Assembly (NCBI GenBank): GCA_012295275.1 | Contig: CM022674.1 | Location: 11,679,864 to 11,699,863, forward strand | Length of the DNA stretch: 20,000 bases | Source of the DNA: Chrysomallon squamiferum | Taxonomy: Eukaryota; Mollusca; Gastropoda; Neomphalida; Peltospiridae | Reading direction: 5' to 3' | In this document: piece after piece, positions 9,649 to 20,000 of the stretch | Position numbering within the stretch: the first letter of the stretch is position 1 | Layout of the letters: every line of letters starts with the position of its first letter | The notes under the pieces: model-generated | The model's input: the letters and a program-made list of their open reading frames with translations, nothing else | What the model was told of the DNA's origin: nothing | Databases searched by the model: none | Position numbers and translations under genes: made by a program

Positions 9649-9773
9649 ACACACACACATGCACACATACACAAACACACACTCATACACACATACACAA
9701 ACACAATACATACACCCGTACACACACACACACACACACTCATTAACACAAACACAATGCATACACCCGTACA

Positions 9774-9804
<31 letters not shown>

Positions 9805-9832
9805 TCGAAAAACCACATACACACACAGACCT
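9649..9832. repeat. (CA)n array with an internal 51-bp duplication
   Basis: CA repeats with scattered T and AA interruptions. A block beginning ACACAAACACAAT and continuing CATACACCCGTACAC occurs at 9695 and again at 9746, showing a segmental duplication inside the array. Confidence 0.92.
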
Positions 9833-10256
9833 ACACATATATTCAGATATATTCATAATCTGATATATTATAGAATAATAAAGTGCAAAAAATTTAAAAG
9901 ATAAAAGAAAGAAAATATAAGTAAATAGTAATGATAATAAGAAGACATCACCACACCAAAAAATAAGAGTAATAAAAAGAAATAAAAAATGTGACAAAAT
10001 ATTTCAAATTTAGAAAAAAAAAAAAAATAATAATAATAATAATAATAAAAATATCTTGAAAAAGTAAAACTAAACAAATAAATAAAATATCCATAATAAA
10101 CAAACAGTAAATCATGACATTAAAAAAGAAATAGGTGACAAGAACATCTATAAATAGGAAAGATAACTCTGTTAACGTCAAATAAAAATCTCTTCTATTC
10201 TGTTATTTGTAACACTGTGTTTTATCAAGTAAGTAATACACTTCACGACTTATATC
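9833..10256. other. A-rich spacer with a short (TAA)n
   Basis: Adenine-rich on the + strand, including an A run (10013-10027) and a TAA patch (10027-10048). Minus-strand Phe/Tyr-rich frames come from this composition and are not genes. Confidence 0.65.
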
Positions 10257-10257
10257 A

Positions 10258-10400
10258 AAAAAAGAGCTCTGACAGGAGGAGAAGATAACCTAATTTAGTT
10301 ATCTCACTCTGTAAATAATACATTTACAACTTCCATGATAAAAGAGCTCAACAGGATGGGGAGATAAACTAGTTTAGTTACCTCCCTCTAGGAAAGATTT
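10258..10400. repeat. Two diverged tandem copies carrying AGATAAC inverted motifs
   Basis: Copy 1 (about 10258-10316) and copy 2 (about 10339-10396) share AAAGAGCTC, CAGGA, a GAGATAA-type string, TTTAGTTA and ACTCT/CCTCT. In copy 1, AGATAAC (10283-10289) pairs with GTTATCT (10298-10304), making a small hairpin; copy 2 has a weaker version. The layout fits remnants of a dispersed palindromic repeat family. Confidence 0.6.
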
Positions 10401-10751
10401 AGCTCATAAAAAATAAAAGTAGAAATCTTTATGAAAACATTTAATTTTTCCTTTTTCATTTGCTTGGCTGACAGATTTAATGTTATTTCTGTCAGAAGAT
10501 ACTGAGTTAGATATTTTTGGACAAGAGAAAAATGAGGAAAGATTGATATTAAATCATGTTCTGATATTTTAGATTAAATCATTTCTTGCTGGGATTCTGT
10601 AACTCAATCAACAGATGAAGGTTGTCTGATCAAAGTGAAGCCAACTTAAGGCAAAGATATTTGTTTGTGTTGAAAAAAACATGTCTGAAATATGTTTACT
10701 GTTTAGTAAGATTTATGCACAGATTTACATGCAACATGTATATATAAAGAA

Positions 10752-10754
<3 letters not shown>
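10401..10754. other. Spacer, no gene seen
   Basis: Mixed AT-rich DNA with frequent stops in all frames; no motif recognised. Confidence 0.6.
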
Positions 10755-10787
<33 letters not shown>

Positions 10788-11030
10788 ACATTAACAAAAA
10801 CATACCTATACAAATATAGACAGACACACAATATACTTATAAACATATTTACATGCACATATACATAAACAAACACACGAACACACATGCATACACACAT
10901 ACTACACAGAAAAACACTTACAAACATGCATATACAAGCACTCATTTATACACAGAAACATACACAGACACAAACACACCAACACTGATACACACATACA
11001 CATACATAACACACACACACACATGCACAC
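10755..11030. repeat. (CA)n and degenerate CA/TA-rich array
   Basis: A pure CA run (10755-10781) is followed by a long degenerate stretch of CACA, CATA and CAAACA steps ending at about 11030. Thr/His-rich frames here are artefacts. Confidence 0.9.
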
Positions 11031-12208
11031 AAAACTATTTCCAGTTAAATATTTTCATTTAACAATTTGCTGAAGTATTTATGCCAGTTTAAAAATCTGT
11101 TCTGTTAACATTTTAAATATTTACACAGACTGAGTAATTTACAATTGTTAATTATTTTTCACAAATTATCCTAACTGAAAATCACTTAACCATTTTCACA
11201 CCAATGTTTTTAACAGACTGTTCTCTGGAAAACCACATTTTCAAACTGGTAAATGAAGCAAAACCACAAAATGACTGAGCAGATTTTTATCAGTTCTGTC
11301 TTTGATGCATTTTCCATAATTTGTTAACAAAGAAAGAATAAGTAGGAAATAAAAAAAGAAAATACATTTTGATATTGTAGATTAAATCATTTTTGCATTT
11401 ATTGTATGTCTTGTATGTATGTGTTTGTGTGTATGTACATGTGTGCATGTATGTGTATATGTATATATGCATCTATGTAATGATGATTTTAAAGGAGAAA
11501 CCAGCTGTCATCATTCTTAGTGTCACACCTACAGAGAGTCTGCTTAAACAGGTAAACACATACCATGCCTTTTCATACACAAATACTATTTCAGAAATAT
11601 TCAACTTCTCTAATTTTCTTTAACAAAACCTGAAAATATTTCAGCAGTAATGATTATATTGATGAAATGAAGAAGAAATCTGTTATTGTCATTGCAAGAA
11701 TACTTTTACAAAAAATTGTAAGATATCTTTTATTTTTACTTTCCTACAGGACAACACATACCACAGTGTTTGGAAAGTATGAATTGAGACTGACAATTCC
11801 TGCCCTAAAAATACGTGCTAATCTTCATCTTCTTCTTCTTTCCTTGTTCTTATAAAGAGGAAAGATTTTTTTATTATTTTTTTAAAAAATAGGATAGCAC
11901 TGACCCCAGACTTTTACAACCCATGTTTAGGTGAAAAGAAAACAGCGTTTCTTCATCATCATGGCAATTTTGTGGCTGATCTTAATGCAAACCTGTCTTT
12001 TTACACATACTTTCCCTTCAATAGGATGAGAGCTAGACAACTTAATATTAAATTAATCAGGTGTCAGGGTAGGCAACTCTGGTTTGATCTGTAAACAAGT
12101 GTGGAAATGAGATTATGTCTGTTTAAGTAATTCATATGTAATTGGTTAGTTTCCCATCTTTAGGATAAATACTGTTACAAAGTACAAAACAAGAAATGTA
12201 CTAATTAT
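11031..12208. other. AT-rich spacer, no gene supported
   Basis: About 1.2 kb without a recognisable gene. A degenerate GTAT/GTGT patch (about 11404-11476) is present. The small frames at 11393-11623 and 11667-11855 have no recognised domain. This region directly precedes the minisatellite. Confidence 0.6.
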
Positions 12209-12303
12209 ACCTAGACTGTATCAGCGTCATTTTAACATGCATCTACACTGTATCACTGTCTTTTTAACATATATCTTGACTGTATCAATGGTATTTTAAC
12301 AAA
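12209..12303 (+). repeat. Left edge of the 33-bp minisatellite (degenerate)
   Basis: Three degenerate units can be read: ACCTAGACTGTATCAGCGTC at 12209, then units beginning near 12241 and 12273. They share CTGTATCA and TTTTAACA with the main array but differ from the consensus at many positions. They are separated from the main array by the Tigger insertion. Confidence 0.85.
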
Positions 12304-12305
12304 TA

Positions 12306-13016
12306 CATGGTACCTTGAGTTATGAGTTTTTCGAGTTACAAGCAGCCTGCCGGTTGATTTTTGCTTTGAGTTCCAAGCTAAAATCCGAGTTACAAGGGAG
12401 CTTCAGATACGCCACCACTAGTTGGTGCAGCGAACAACACAGCAGCATCCTGTGTCTTACTTGTTACCTCGCCATGGAAGCATCTCTGTTGTGTTGTGCT
12501 CTTGTTTTGTGCACTGTTTTGCCAAATTTCCATGGATCCTAAGAAAGTTAGTGCAAAGGACAGTACTGAGAAGGAGAAGCTGAATTAAAGCATGAAATCA
12601 TAGAAAAACATGAGCAAGGTGTGCATGTAGTCAACATGGCTAGGCAGTATGAGTGTACCACTTCTATGATATGTACCATACGGAATCAGAAGGAGTCGAT
12701 AAAGGCATTAAAATAATTTCTAAGCTGCAGACCTCTGTCCATGAAAAGATGGAGAATCCCTAATCCTGTACACTTTACAAAATTAATTTACTTCTTTACA
12801 TTTCTTTTTTTTTTTTTTTTTTTTTTATACAATATTTATACACTCATTTTTCTTATTTAAATACATGTTACAAAAAATTGGGATGGTTTTTGATGGCTGA
12901 ACGGATTAATGGTACTTCAATTAATTTCAAATGGTAAAATTGATTTGATATACGAGCAAACTGAGTTACGAGCTCGGTGACAGAAGGAATTCAACTCGTA
13001 AGACAAAGTACCACTG
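12306..13016 (+). mobile_element. Tigger/pogo-like DNA transposon, internally deleted
   Basis: The left end CATGGTACCTTGAGTTATGA matches the reverse complement of the right end, CAGTGGTACTTTGTCTTACG, with one gap and a few mismatches. TA dinucleotides flank both ends (12304-12305 and 13017-13018), the target duplication expected for the Tc1/mariner-pogo superfamily. The interior keeps the start of a CENP-B-like transposase and the AT-rich 3' end, but the DDE catalytic domain is missing. It lies inside the minisatellite, with satellite units on both sides, and contains a 22-base poly-T run (12805-12826). At 711 bp it is non-autonomous. Confidence 0.85.
12532..12760 (+). pseudogene. Tigger transposase N-terminal remnant
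   Basis: The frame begins MDPKKVSAKDSTEKEK at 12532, then shifts by an indel near 12585. The following segment reads HEIIEKHEQGVHVVNMARQY and then CTTSMICTIRNQKESIKA, which is the N-terminal helix-turn-helix (CENP-B/psq-type) DNA-binding region of Tigger transposases as I know them. After a TAA at 12714, similarity continues weakly (VHEKMENP) to about 12760 and then ends at an internal deletion. No DDE triad remains, so no transposase activity is possible from this copy. Confidence 0.8.
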
Positions 13017-15113
13017 TACTTTAGACTATATGAGTGTCATTTTAACACTTAGACTGTACCAAGGTCCTTTTTAACAAAGAGCTAGACTGTATCAATGTCA
13101 TTTTAACAAAAGACGTAGACTGTACCAATGTCCTTTTAACAAAAGACTTAGACTGTATCAATGTCCTTTTAACAAAAGACCTAGACTGTATCAATGTCAT
13201 TCTAACAAAAGACCTAGACTGTATCAATGTCCTTTTAAACAAAATACCTAGACTGTATCAATGTCATTTTAAACAAAAGACGTAGACTGTATCAATGACT
13301 GTATCAATGTCCTTTTGTCCAATGTCCTTTTAACAAAAGACCTAGACTGTATCAATGTCATTTTAACAAAAGACCTAGACTGTATCAATGTCCTCTTTTA
13401 AAAAAATACCTAGACTGTATCAATGTCATTTTAACAAAAGACCTAGACTGTATCAATGTCCTTTTTAACAAAATACCTAGACTGTATTAATGTCATTTTA
13501 ACAAAAGACCTAGACTGTATCAATGTCATTTTAACAAAAGACCTAGACTGTATCGAATGTCCTTTTAAACAAAATACCTAGACTGTATTAATGTCATTTT
13601 AAACAAAAGACCTAGACTGTATCAATGTCCTTTTAACAAAAGACCTAGACTGTATCAATGTCATTTTAACAAAAGACCTAGACTGTATTAATGTCATTTT
13701 AACAAAAGACCTAGACTGTATCAATGTCCTTTTTAACAAAAGACATAGACTGTATCAATGTCATTTTAACAAAAGACCTAGACTGTATCAATGTCATTTT
13801 AACAAAAGACCTAGACTGTATCAATGTCATTTTCAATGTATCAATGTCATTTTAACAAAACAAAATACCTAGACTGTATCAATGTCCTTTTTAACAAAAG
13901 ACCTAGACTGTATCAATGTCATTTTAACAAAAGACCTAGACTGTATCAATGTCCTTTTTAACAAAAGACCTAGACTGTATTAATGTCATTTTAAAAAAAA
14001 CCTAGACCTAGACTGTCCTTTTAAACAAAAATGTCTTTTAACAAAAGACCTAGACTGTATCAATGTCATTTTAACAAAATACCTAGACTGTATCAATGTC
14101 ATTTTTAACAAAAGACCTAGACTGTATCAATGTCATTTTAACAAAAAAAGACTGTAGACTGTATCAATGTCATTTTAACAAAAGACCTAGACTGTATCAA
14201 TGTCATTTTAACAAAAGACCTAGACTGTATCAATGTCATTCTAACAAAAGACCTAGACTGTATTAATGTCCTTTTTAACAAAATACCTAGACTGTATCAA
14301 TGTCATTTTAACAAAAGACATAGACTGTATCAATGTCCTTTTAACAAAATACCTAGACCTAGACTGTATTAATGTCATTTTAACAAAAGACCTAGACTGT
14401 ATCAATGTCCATTTTAAACAAAAGACCTAGACTGTATCAATGTCATTTTAACAAAAGACCTAGACTGTATCAATGTCATTTTAACAAAAGACCTAGACTG
14501 TATCAATGTCATTTTAACAAAAGACCTAGACTGTATTAATGTCCTTTTTTAACAAAATACCTAGACTGTATTAATGTCCTTTTAACAAAAGACCTAGACT
14601 GTATCAATGTCATTTTAACAAAAGACCTAGACTGTATCAATGTCATTTTAACAATGTCATTTTAAACAAAAGACTGTACAATGTCATTTTAACAAAAGAC
14701 CTAGACTGTATTAATGTCATTTTTAAACAAAAGACCTAGACTGTATCAATGTCATTTTAACAAAACAAAACTGTATCAATGTCATTTTAAGACTGTATCA
14801 ATGTCATTTTTTAACAAAGACCTAGACTGTATCAATGTCATTCTAACAAAAGACCTAGACTGTATTAATGTCCTTTTTAACAAAATACCTAGACTGTATC
14901 AATGTCATTTTTAACAAAAGACCTAGACTGTATCAATGTCATTTTAACAAAAGACCTAGACTGTATCAATGTCATTTTAACAAAAGACCTAGACTGTATC
15001 AATGTCATTCTAACAAAAGACCTAGACTGTATTAATGTCCTTTTTAACAAAAGACCTAGACTGTATCAATGTCATTTAACAAAAGACCTAGACTGTATCA
15101 ATGTCATTTTAAA

Positions 15114-15410
15114 CAAAAGACCTAGACTGTATCAATGTCATTTTAACAAAAGACCTAGACTGTATCAATGTCATTTTAACAAAAGACCTAGACTGTATCA
15201 ATGTCATTTTAACAAAAGACCTAGACTGTATCAATGTCATTTTAACAAAAGACCTAGACTGTATCAATGTCATTTTAACAAAAGACCTAGACTGTATCAA
15301 TGTCATTTTAACAAAAGACCTAGACTGTATCAATGTCATTTTAACAAAAGACCTAGACTGTATCAATGTCATTTTAACAAAAGACCTAGACTGTATCAAT
15401 GTCATTTTAA
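15114..15410 (+). repeat. Homogeneous core block 1 of the minisatellite
   Basis: Nine consecutive units appear identical and exactly 33 bp long, with no homopolymer variants. This is the cleanest part of the array and points to recent expansion or conversion. Confidence 0.85.
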
Positions 15411-16985
15411 ACAAAAACAAAAAATGTCATTTTAACAAAAGACCTAGACTGTATCAATGTCATTTTAACAAAAGACCTAGACTGTATCAATGTCATTTTA
15501 ACAAAAGACCTAGACTGTATCAATGTCATTTTTAACAAAAGACCTAGACTGTATCAATGTCATTTTAACAAAAGACATACACTGTATCAATGTCATTTTA
15601 ACAAAAGACCTAGACTGTATGAATGTCCTTTTTAACAAAAGACCTAGACTGTATCAATGTCATTTTAAACAAAAGACCTAGACTGTATCAATGTCATTTT
15701 AACAAAAGACCTAGACTGTACCAATGTCCTTTTAACAAAAGACCTAGACTGTATCAATGTCATTCTAACAAAAGACCTAGACTGTATCAATGTCATTTTT
15801 AACAAAATACCTAGACTGTATCAATGTCATTTTTAACAAAAGACGTAGACTGTACCAATGTCCTTTTAACAAAATACCTAGACTGTATCAATGTCATTTT
15901 AACAAAAGACCTAGACTGTATCAATGTCATTCTAACAAAAGACCTAGACTGTATCAATGTCCTTTTTAACAAAAGACCTAGACTGTATCAATGTCCTTTT
16001 TAACAAAAGACCTAGACTGTATCAATGTCATTTTAACAAAAGACCTAGACTGTATCAATGTCATTTTAACAAAAGACCTAGACTGTATCAATGTCATTTT
16101 AACAAAAGACCTAGACTGTATCAATGTCCTTTTTAACAAAATACCTAGACTGTATCAATGTCATTTTAAACAAAAGACGTAGACTGTATCAATGTCATTT
16201 TTAACAAAAGACCTAGACTGTATCAATGTCATTTTTAACAAAAGACCTAGACTGTATCAATGTCATTTTAACAAAAGACCTAGACTGTATCAATGTCCTT
16301 TTTAACAAAATACCTAGACTGTATCAATGTCATTTTAACAAAAGACCTAGACTGTATCAATGTCCTTTTAACAAAAGACCTGTAGACTGTAACAAAAGAA
16401 TAGACTGTCAATGTCTTTTTAAACAAAAATACCTAGACTGTATTAATGTCATTTTTAACAAAAAAGACTGTATCAATGTCATTTTAACAAAAAACTAGAC
16501 TGTATCAATGTCATTTTTAACAAAAGACCTAGACTGTATCAATGTCATTTTTAACAAAAGACCTAGACTGTATCAATGTCATTCTAACAAAAGACCTAGA
16601 CTGTATTAATGTCCTTTTTAAACAAATACCTAGACTGTATCAATGTCATTTTAACAAAAGACATAGACTGTATCAATGTCATTTTAACAAAAGACCTAGA
16701 CTGTATCAATGTCATTTTAACAAAAGACCTAGACTGTATCAATGTCATTTTAACAAAAGACCTAGACTGTATCAATGTTACTTTTTAACAAAAGACCTAG
16801 ACTGTATCAATGTCATTTTAACAAAAGACCTAGACTGTATCAATGTCATTTTAACAAAAGACCTAGACTGTATAATGTCATTTTTAACAAAAGACCTAGA
16901 CTGTATCAATGTCATTTTAACAAAAGACCTAGACTGTATCAATGTCATTAAACAAAAGACCTAGACTGTATCAATGTCATTTTAA

Positions 16986-17222
16986 ACAAAAGACCTAGAC
17001 TGTATCAATGTCATTTTAACAAAAGACCTAGACTGTATCAATGTCATTTTAACAAAAGACCTAGACTGTATCAATGTCATTTTAACAAAAGACCTAGACT
17101 GTATCAATGTCATTTTAACAAAAGACCTAGACTGTATCAATGTCATTTTAACAAAAGACCTAGACTGTATCAATGTCATTTTAACAAAAGACCTAGACTG
17201 TATCAATGTCATTTTAACAAAA
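16986..17222 (+). repeat. Homogeneous core block 2 of the minisatellite
   Basis: Seven consecutive identical 33-bp units of the same variant as block 1, about 1.6 kb further right. Variant units flank it on both sides. Confidence 0.85.
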
Positions 17223-17850
17223 GACATAGACTGTATCAATGTCCTTTTAAACAAAATACCTAGACTGTATTGTCATTTTAAACAAAAGACGTAGACTGTA
17301 CCAATGTCCTTTTAACAAAAGACCTAGACTGTATCAATGTCCTTTTTTAATGTCATTTTATTTTAAAAAGACCTAGACTATACCAATGTCATTTAACAAA
17401 AGAAACTGTACCTACACAAAAACCTAAATATCAATGTACATTTTAACAAAGACCTACACTGTATCAATGTCATTTTAACAAAGTCCTAGACTGTATCATT
17501 GTCATTTTAACAAAATACCTAGACTGTACCAATGTCTTTTACTAAAATACCTAGACTGTACCAATGTCATTTAAAACAAAATATCTAGACTGTACCAATG
17601 TATATTTAACAAAGACCTAGACTGTACCAGTGTCCTTTTAACAAAGACCTAGACTGTACCAATGTCATTTTAACAAACACTAACACTATATCAGCGCCAT
17701 TTTAACAAACACCTACACTCTACCAATGTCATTTTAATAAATACCTAGACTGTACCAATGTTACTTTAGCATACACATAGACTGTACCAATGTCATTTTA
17801 ACAAAGTCCTAGACTGTACCAACGTCATTTTAACTTGCACCTACACTACT

Positions 17851-18606
17851 TCACAGTATAAACAAACATACATAACTATTACAAATAAAAATATAAACAA
17901 GTGTTATATAAGTAATTATAACAGAAACAAAAACACATTAACATTACATACTCATTCACATAAACAAAAAAATAAACCTGTTACCTGTTACAAATGGACA
18001 CACAGACAACCATACACAAACACATTGCACTTTAAACTAAACACATACTATGTATTTAAGTAATTATTACAAATACAGATAGAAAAGTTAAACATATTAT
18101 GTAATTAACTGACATACAGATAATTACAAAGTATCTTTTCTATTATTTAATAATTGACAGATACAGCCAGAAACAAAGATATTTTACAGACACATACAAA
18201 AGTAAAATGTATTATGTAATTATTACAAATAATTTTCTTGTGCTTCACACAAATGTCTGGTTTTCACCGAACTGTGAAATTGGATAAAAGATTAATGTTT
18301 TCATTGTCTGCAGTTTTCTTCTGCATTTTTTTTTTACTTTCTGAGAAACACAGATCAAAACATACATGTATATATTCAACTGCTTAAAACTGATTATCTG
18401 TTCATATGTGCTAATAATCAGAAGTATAAATTTAAGCATCAACAGTGGATTTAGTTTTTAATAAAAATATCTGCAAACATGTTTACAAATGTAGAGATAA
18501 TACTAATAATAATAAGAAGAAAAAATAATATAAATAATAAAAAATATAAATAAAGAAATAAAAAAGGAAAGAAAATTTTAAAAATTAAAACTTCTTCTAC
18601 TAGTAG
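17851..18606. other. AT-rich flank with weak degenerate repeats
   Basis: No gene seen. A core similar to TATGTAATTATTACAAATA recurs loosely at about 17907, 18050, 18098 and 18208, suggesting a very old tandem or dispersed repeat. Confidence in that repeat is low. Confidence 0.5.
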
Positions 18607-18764
18607 TACCACATCTACAGCAACAACTACTACTACTACTCTGTTATTACCACCAACATTACTACTACTATTACTGCTTCTGCTGCTGCTAGCATCATTG
18701 ATACTACTACTACTACTATTAATAATAACTGTAGTGAATATAACAATTATGATGATGAAGTTAG

Positions 18765-18822
<58 letters not shown>

Positions 18823-18847
18823 GAAGAAGAAGAAGAAAAATAATGCT

Positions 18848-18892
<45 letters not shown>
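18607..18892. repeat. Compound triplet arrays (TAC/ACT)n, (AAT)n, (GAA)n, (AAT)n
   Basis: Interrupted TAC/ACT/GCT triplets (about 18607-18720), then pure AAT (18766-18820), five AAG/GAA triplets, then AAT again (about 18850-18888). Triplet phase changes show stepwise motif conversion. Confidence 0.92.
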
Positions 18893-18893
<1 letters not shown>

Positions 18894-18949
18894 GGATAAA
18901 ATAAATAATTAATTAATTTAAACACAACAGCATTAATAAAAACCATGTC

Positions 18950-19430
18950 ATTACAAAAAAAGAGAAGAAAAACAACAATAAAAAAAAAATAATAATAACA
19001 AAAAAAATAACAAATTAAATTTGTTTATGCTGTAAAAACATGAAAACAAATTTATCTCTGGATGACATTAAAATGTACAGATTTGTTTTTCATTACACAG
19101 AGGTACAGCAGAGCAGACGACAAGTCTGCAAAAACAACAAAAGAAAAGAAGAAAAATGAAGAAAAAAAGAACTGGAAATAATTATGGAAAAAAAAGCAGC
19201 AAAAGAATGAACAAAAAAATGTTACTAACAAAAAATAATTAAAATAAAAATCAATGAAAAAAAAAAAAAAAACACAAAACAAACTAGATAAACAAGTAAA
19301 TAAATAAACAGATAAATAAATAAAAAAAAGAAGAAGATGAAGAAGAAAAAGAAATAAACAAGCAATCAATGAAGCAACCAAAAAAAAAAAAAAAAATAAA
19401 AAAAAAAAAAATAAGTGAAAGATAATTAGT
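18950..19430. repeat. Long A-rich polypurine low-complexity tract
   Basis: Almost pyrimidine-poor + strand with A runs (19257-19272, 19380-19396, 19399-19411) and AAAG/GAAG/AAAT steps. The 129-residue Phe/Leu-rich minus-strand frame is a product of this composition. Confidence 0.85.
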
Positions 19431-19508
19431 AAATTTCCCAATCAAATACCTGTATTACAGGAATATTAACACAACTGCTGTTAATATGAAAATATGTTGA
19501 CATTTCTG

Positions 19509-19640
19509 AATAATAATAATAATAATGAAAATGATGATGATGATGATTACAATAATAATAATAATGATGATGATGATTACAATAATAATAATGATGATGA
19601 TGATGATGATGATGACGATGATGATTATGATAATAATACA
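19509..19640. repeat. Alternating (AAT)n/(GAT)n compound microsatellite
   Basis: Blocks of AAT and GAT alternate. A GATGATGATGATTACAATAA-type unit recurs at about 19534 and 19567, so the compound block was tandemly duplicated with a period near 33 bases. Confidence 0.93.
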
Positions 19641-19818
19641 GGTTTATTCATCCTTTTTCAAAATGCTTTGGACTGATGTGTTTCAGATTTCTAACTTTTA
19701 AAGATTTTGGCATAATTATAAAGAGACAACCTAAGAATAGGATCTAAGTCTAAATACAGATTCCATTTATACTTTATATATAGATTATACTCATAGACTT
19801 TTAATAATTTTGTACAAG

Positions 19819-19826
<8 letters not shown>
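19641..19826. other. AT-rich spacer, no gene seen
   Basis: Short spacer with no recognisable feature. Confidence 0.6.

Positions 19827-19877
<51 letters not shown>
19827..19877. repeat. (TA)n microsatellite
   Basis: About 25 uninterrupted TA dinucleotides; self-complementary and prone to cruciform formation and length errors in assembly. Confidence 0.97.
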
Positions 19878-19883
<6 letters not shown>

Positions 19884-20000
19884 ATAATCTGATATACGCA
19901 TTTCTTCTGTTGAGAAAAAGTTTTCAGATTTCGAAGCCTTTCGGATTTTGAAATATTGTGTACGAAATCTTTAACTGATAATAATAATAATCATCATAAT

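Larger units (their letters stand above)
13019..17850 (+). repeat. 33-bp minisatellite array, about 145 units
   Basis: The unit reads ACCTAGACTGTATCAATGTC followed by ATTTTAACAAAAG (33 bases). Variants add one T or A in the homopolymers (34 bases), change CATTTT to CCTTTT, TATCAATG to TATTAATG, or AAAAGACC to AAAATACC. The copy number comes from array length divided by unit length, not individual counting. Units at the left (13019-13110) and right (17340-17850) edges are degenerate, and the interior is homogeneous. Because 33 is a multiple of three, long open frames with an 11-residue period appear on both strands; these are artefacts. Rearranged junctions occur near 13290-13325, 13825-13865, 13990-14040, 14650-14800, 15410-15425, 16375-16500 and 17340-17420. 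Confidence 0.97.

Noticed and set aside
9649-9832. Minus-strand Cys/Val-rich secreted peptide
   Set aside because: Translation of the (CA)n array; the cysteines come from TGT codons of the repeat.
12315-12542. 75-codon open frame inside the Tigger element
   Set aside because: It lies in the 5' untranslated part and inverted-repeat region of the transposon; the real coding remnant is in another frame starting at 12532.
14902-15435. Long open frame coding an 11-residue repeat protein
   Set aside because: The 33-bp unit is a multiple of three, so open frames arise on both strands. They break wherever a one-base length variant occurs and have no conserved start or flanking exons.
13019-17850. 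CRISPR array
   Set aside because: Repeats are directly adjacent with no unique spacers, no Cas genes are present, and the context is eukaryotic.
19052-19441. 129-residue Phe-rich membrane-like protein on the minus strand
   Set aside because: Produced by the A-rich polypurine tract; its composition follows the DNA bias and no domain is recognisable.

Overview
The window looks like AT-rich, gene-poor intergenic DNA from an invertebrate animal. It has many long AAT/ATT, AC/GT, CT and AT microsatellites, poly-A tracts, a long minisatellite, a Tigger-type DNA transposon remnant and an inactivated virus-derived insertion. Short AGATAAC/GTTATCT-type inverted motifs (10283-10390, and a looser version near 780-900) remind me of motifs common in molluscan intergenic DNA, so I lean to a mollusc. 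That is inference from memory and is not proven. I find no intact cellular gene, no rRNA and no tRNA.

Layout. 1-4480: microsatellites separated by AT-rich spacers without recognisable genes. About 4549-8888: a block with visibly more G+C and CpG, which I read as an endogenous parvovirus-like element. It starts with short hairpins, two GCTCGC motifs and TATA boxes. A broken capsid-like reading region follows (4845-6783, possibly two genes meeting at an ATGA overlap at 6069-6072). Next come a small, very basic open frame (6789-7112) and a broken replication-initiator (NS1-like) reading region (7213-8802) with an HUH-type His-x-His motif and a Tyr motif but no helicase Walker A motif. A polyadenylation signal follows at 8883. 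All of these lie on the + strand. Frameshifts and stops make the large genes non-functional. 8889-12200: spacers with GT/CA arrays and a diverged tandem repeat at 10258-10400.

12209-17850: a tandem array of a 33-bp unit (33-34 bp variants), roughly 145 copies. It is homogeneous in the centre and degenerate at both edges. Near its left edge it is interrupted by a 711-bp internally deleted Tigger/pogo-like element (12306-13016) with terminal inverted repeats, a TA target duplication and a transposase N-terminus remnant. 17851-20000: AT-rich DNA with degenerate repeats, AAT/GAT/TAC arrays, a long A-rich purine stretch and an (AT)n tract.

The parts do not form a working pathway. The window records three genome processes: viral endogenisation, DNA transposition into a satellite, and satellite homogenisation. 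The most notable points are the capsid-before-replicase gene order of the viral element together with its truncation before the helicase, and the transposon nested in the minisatellite.
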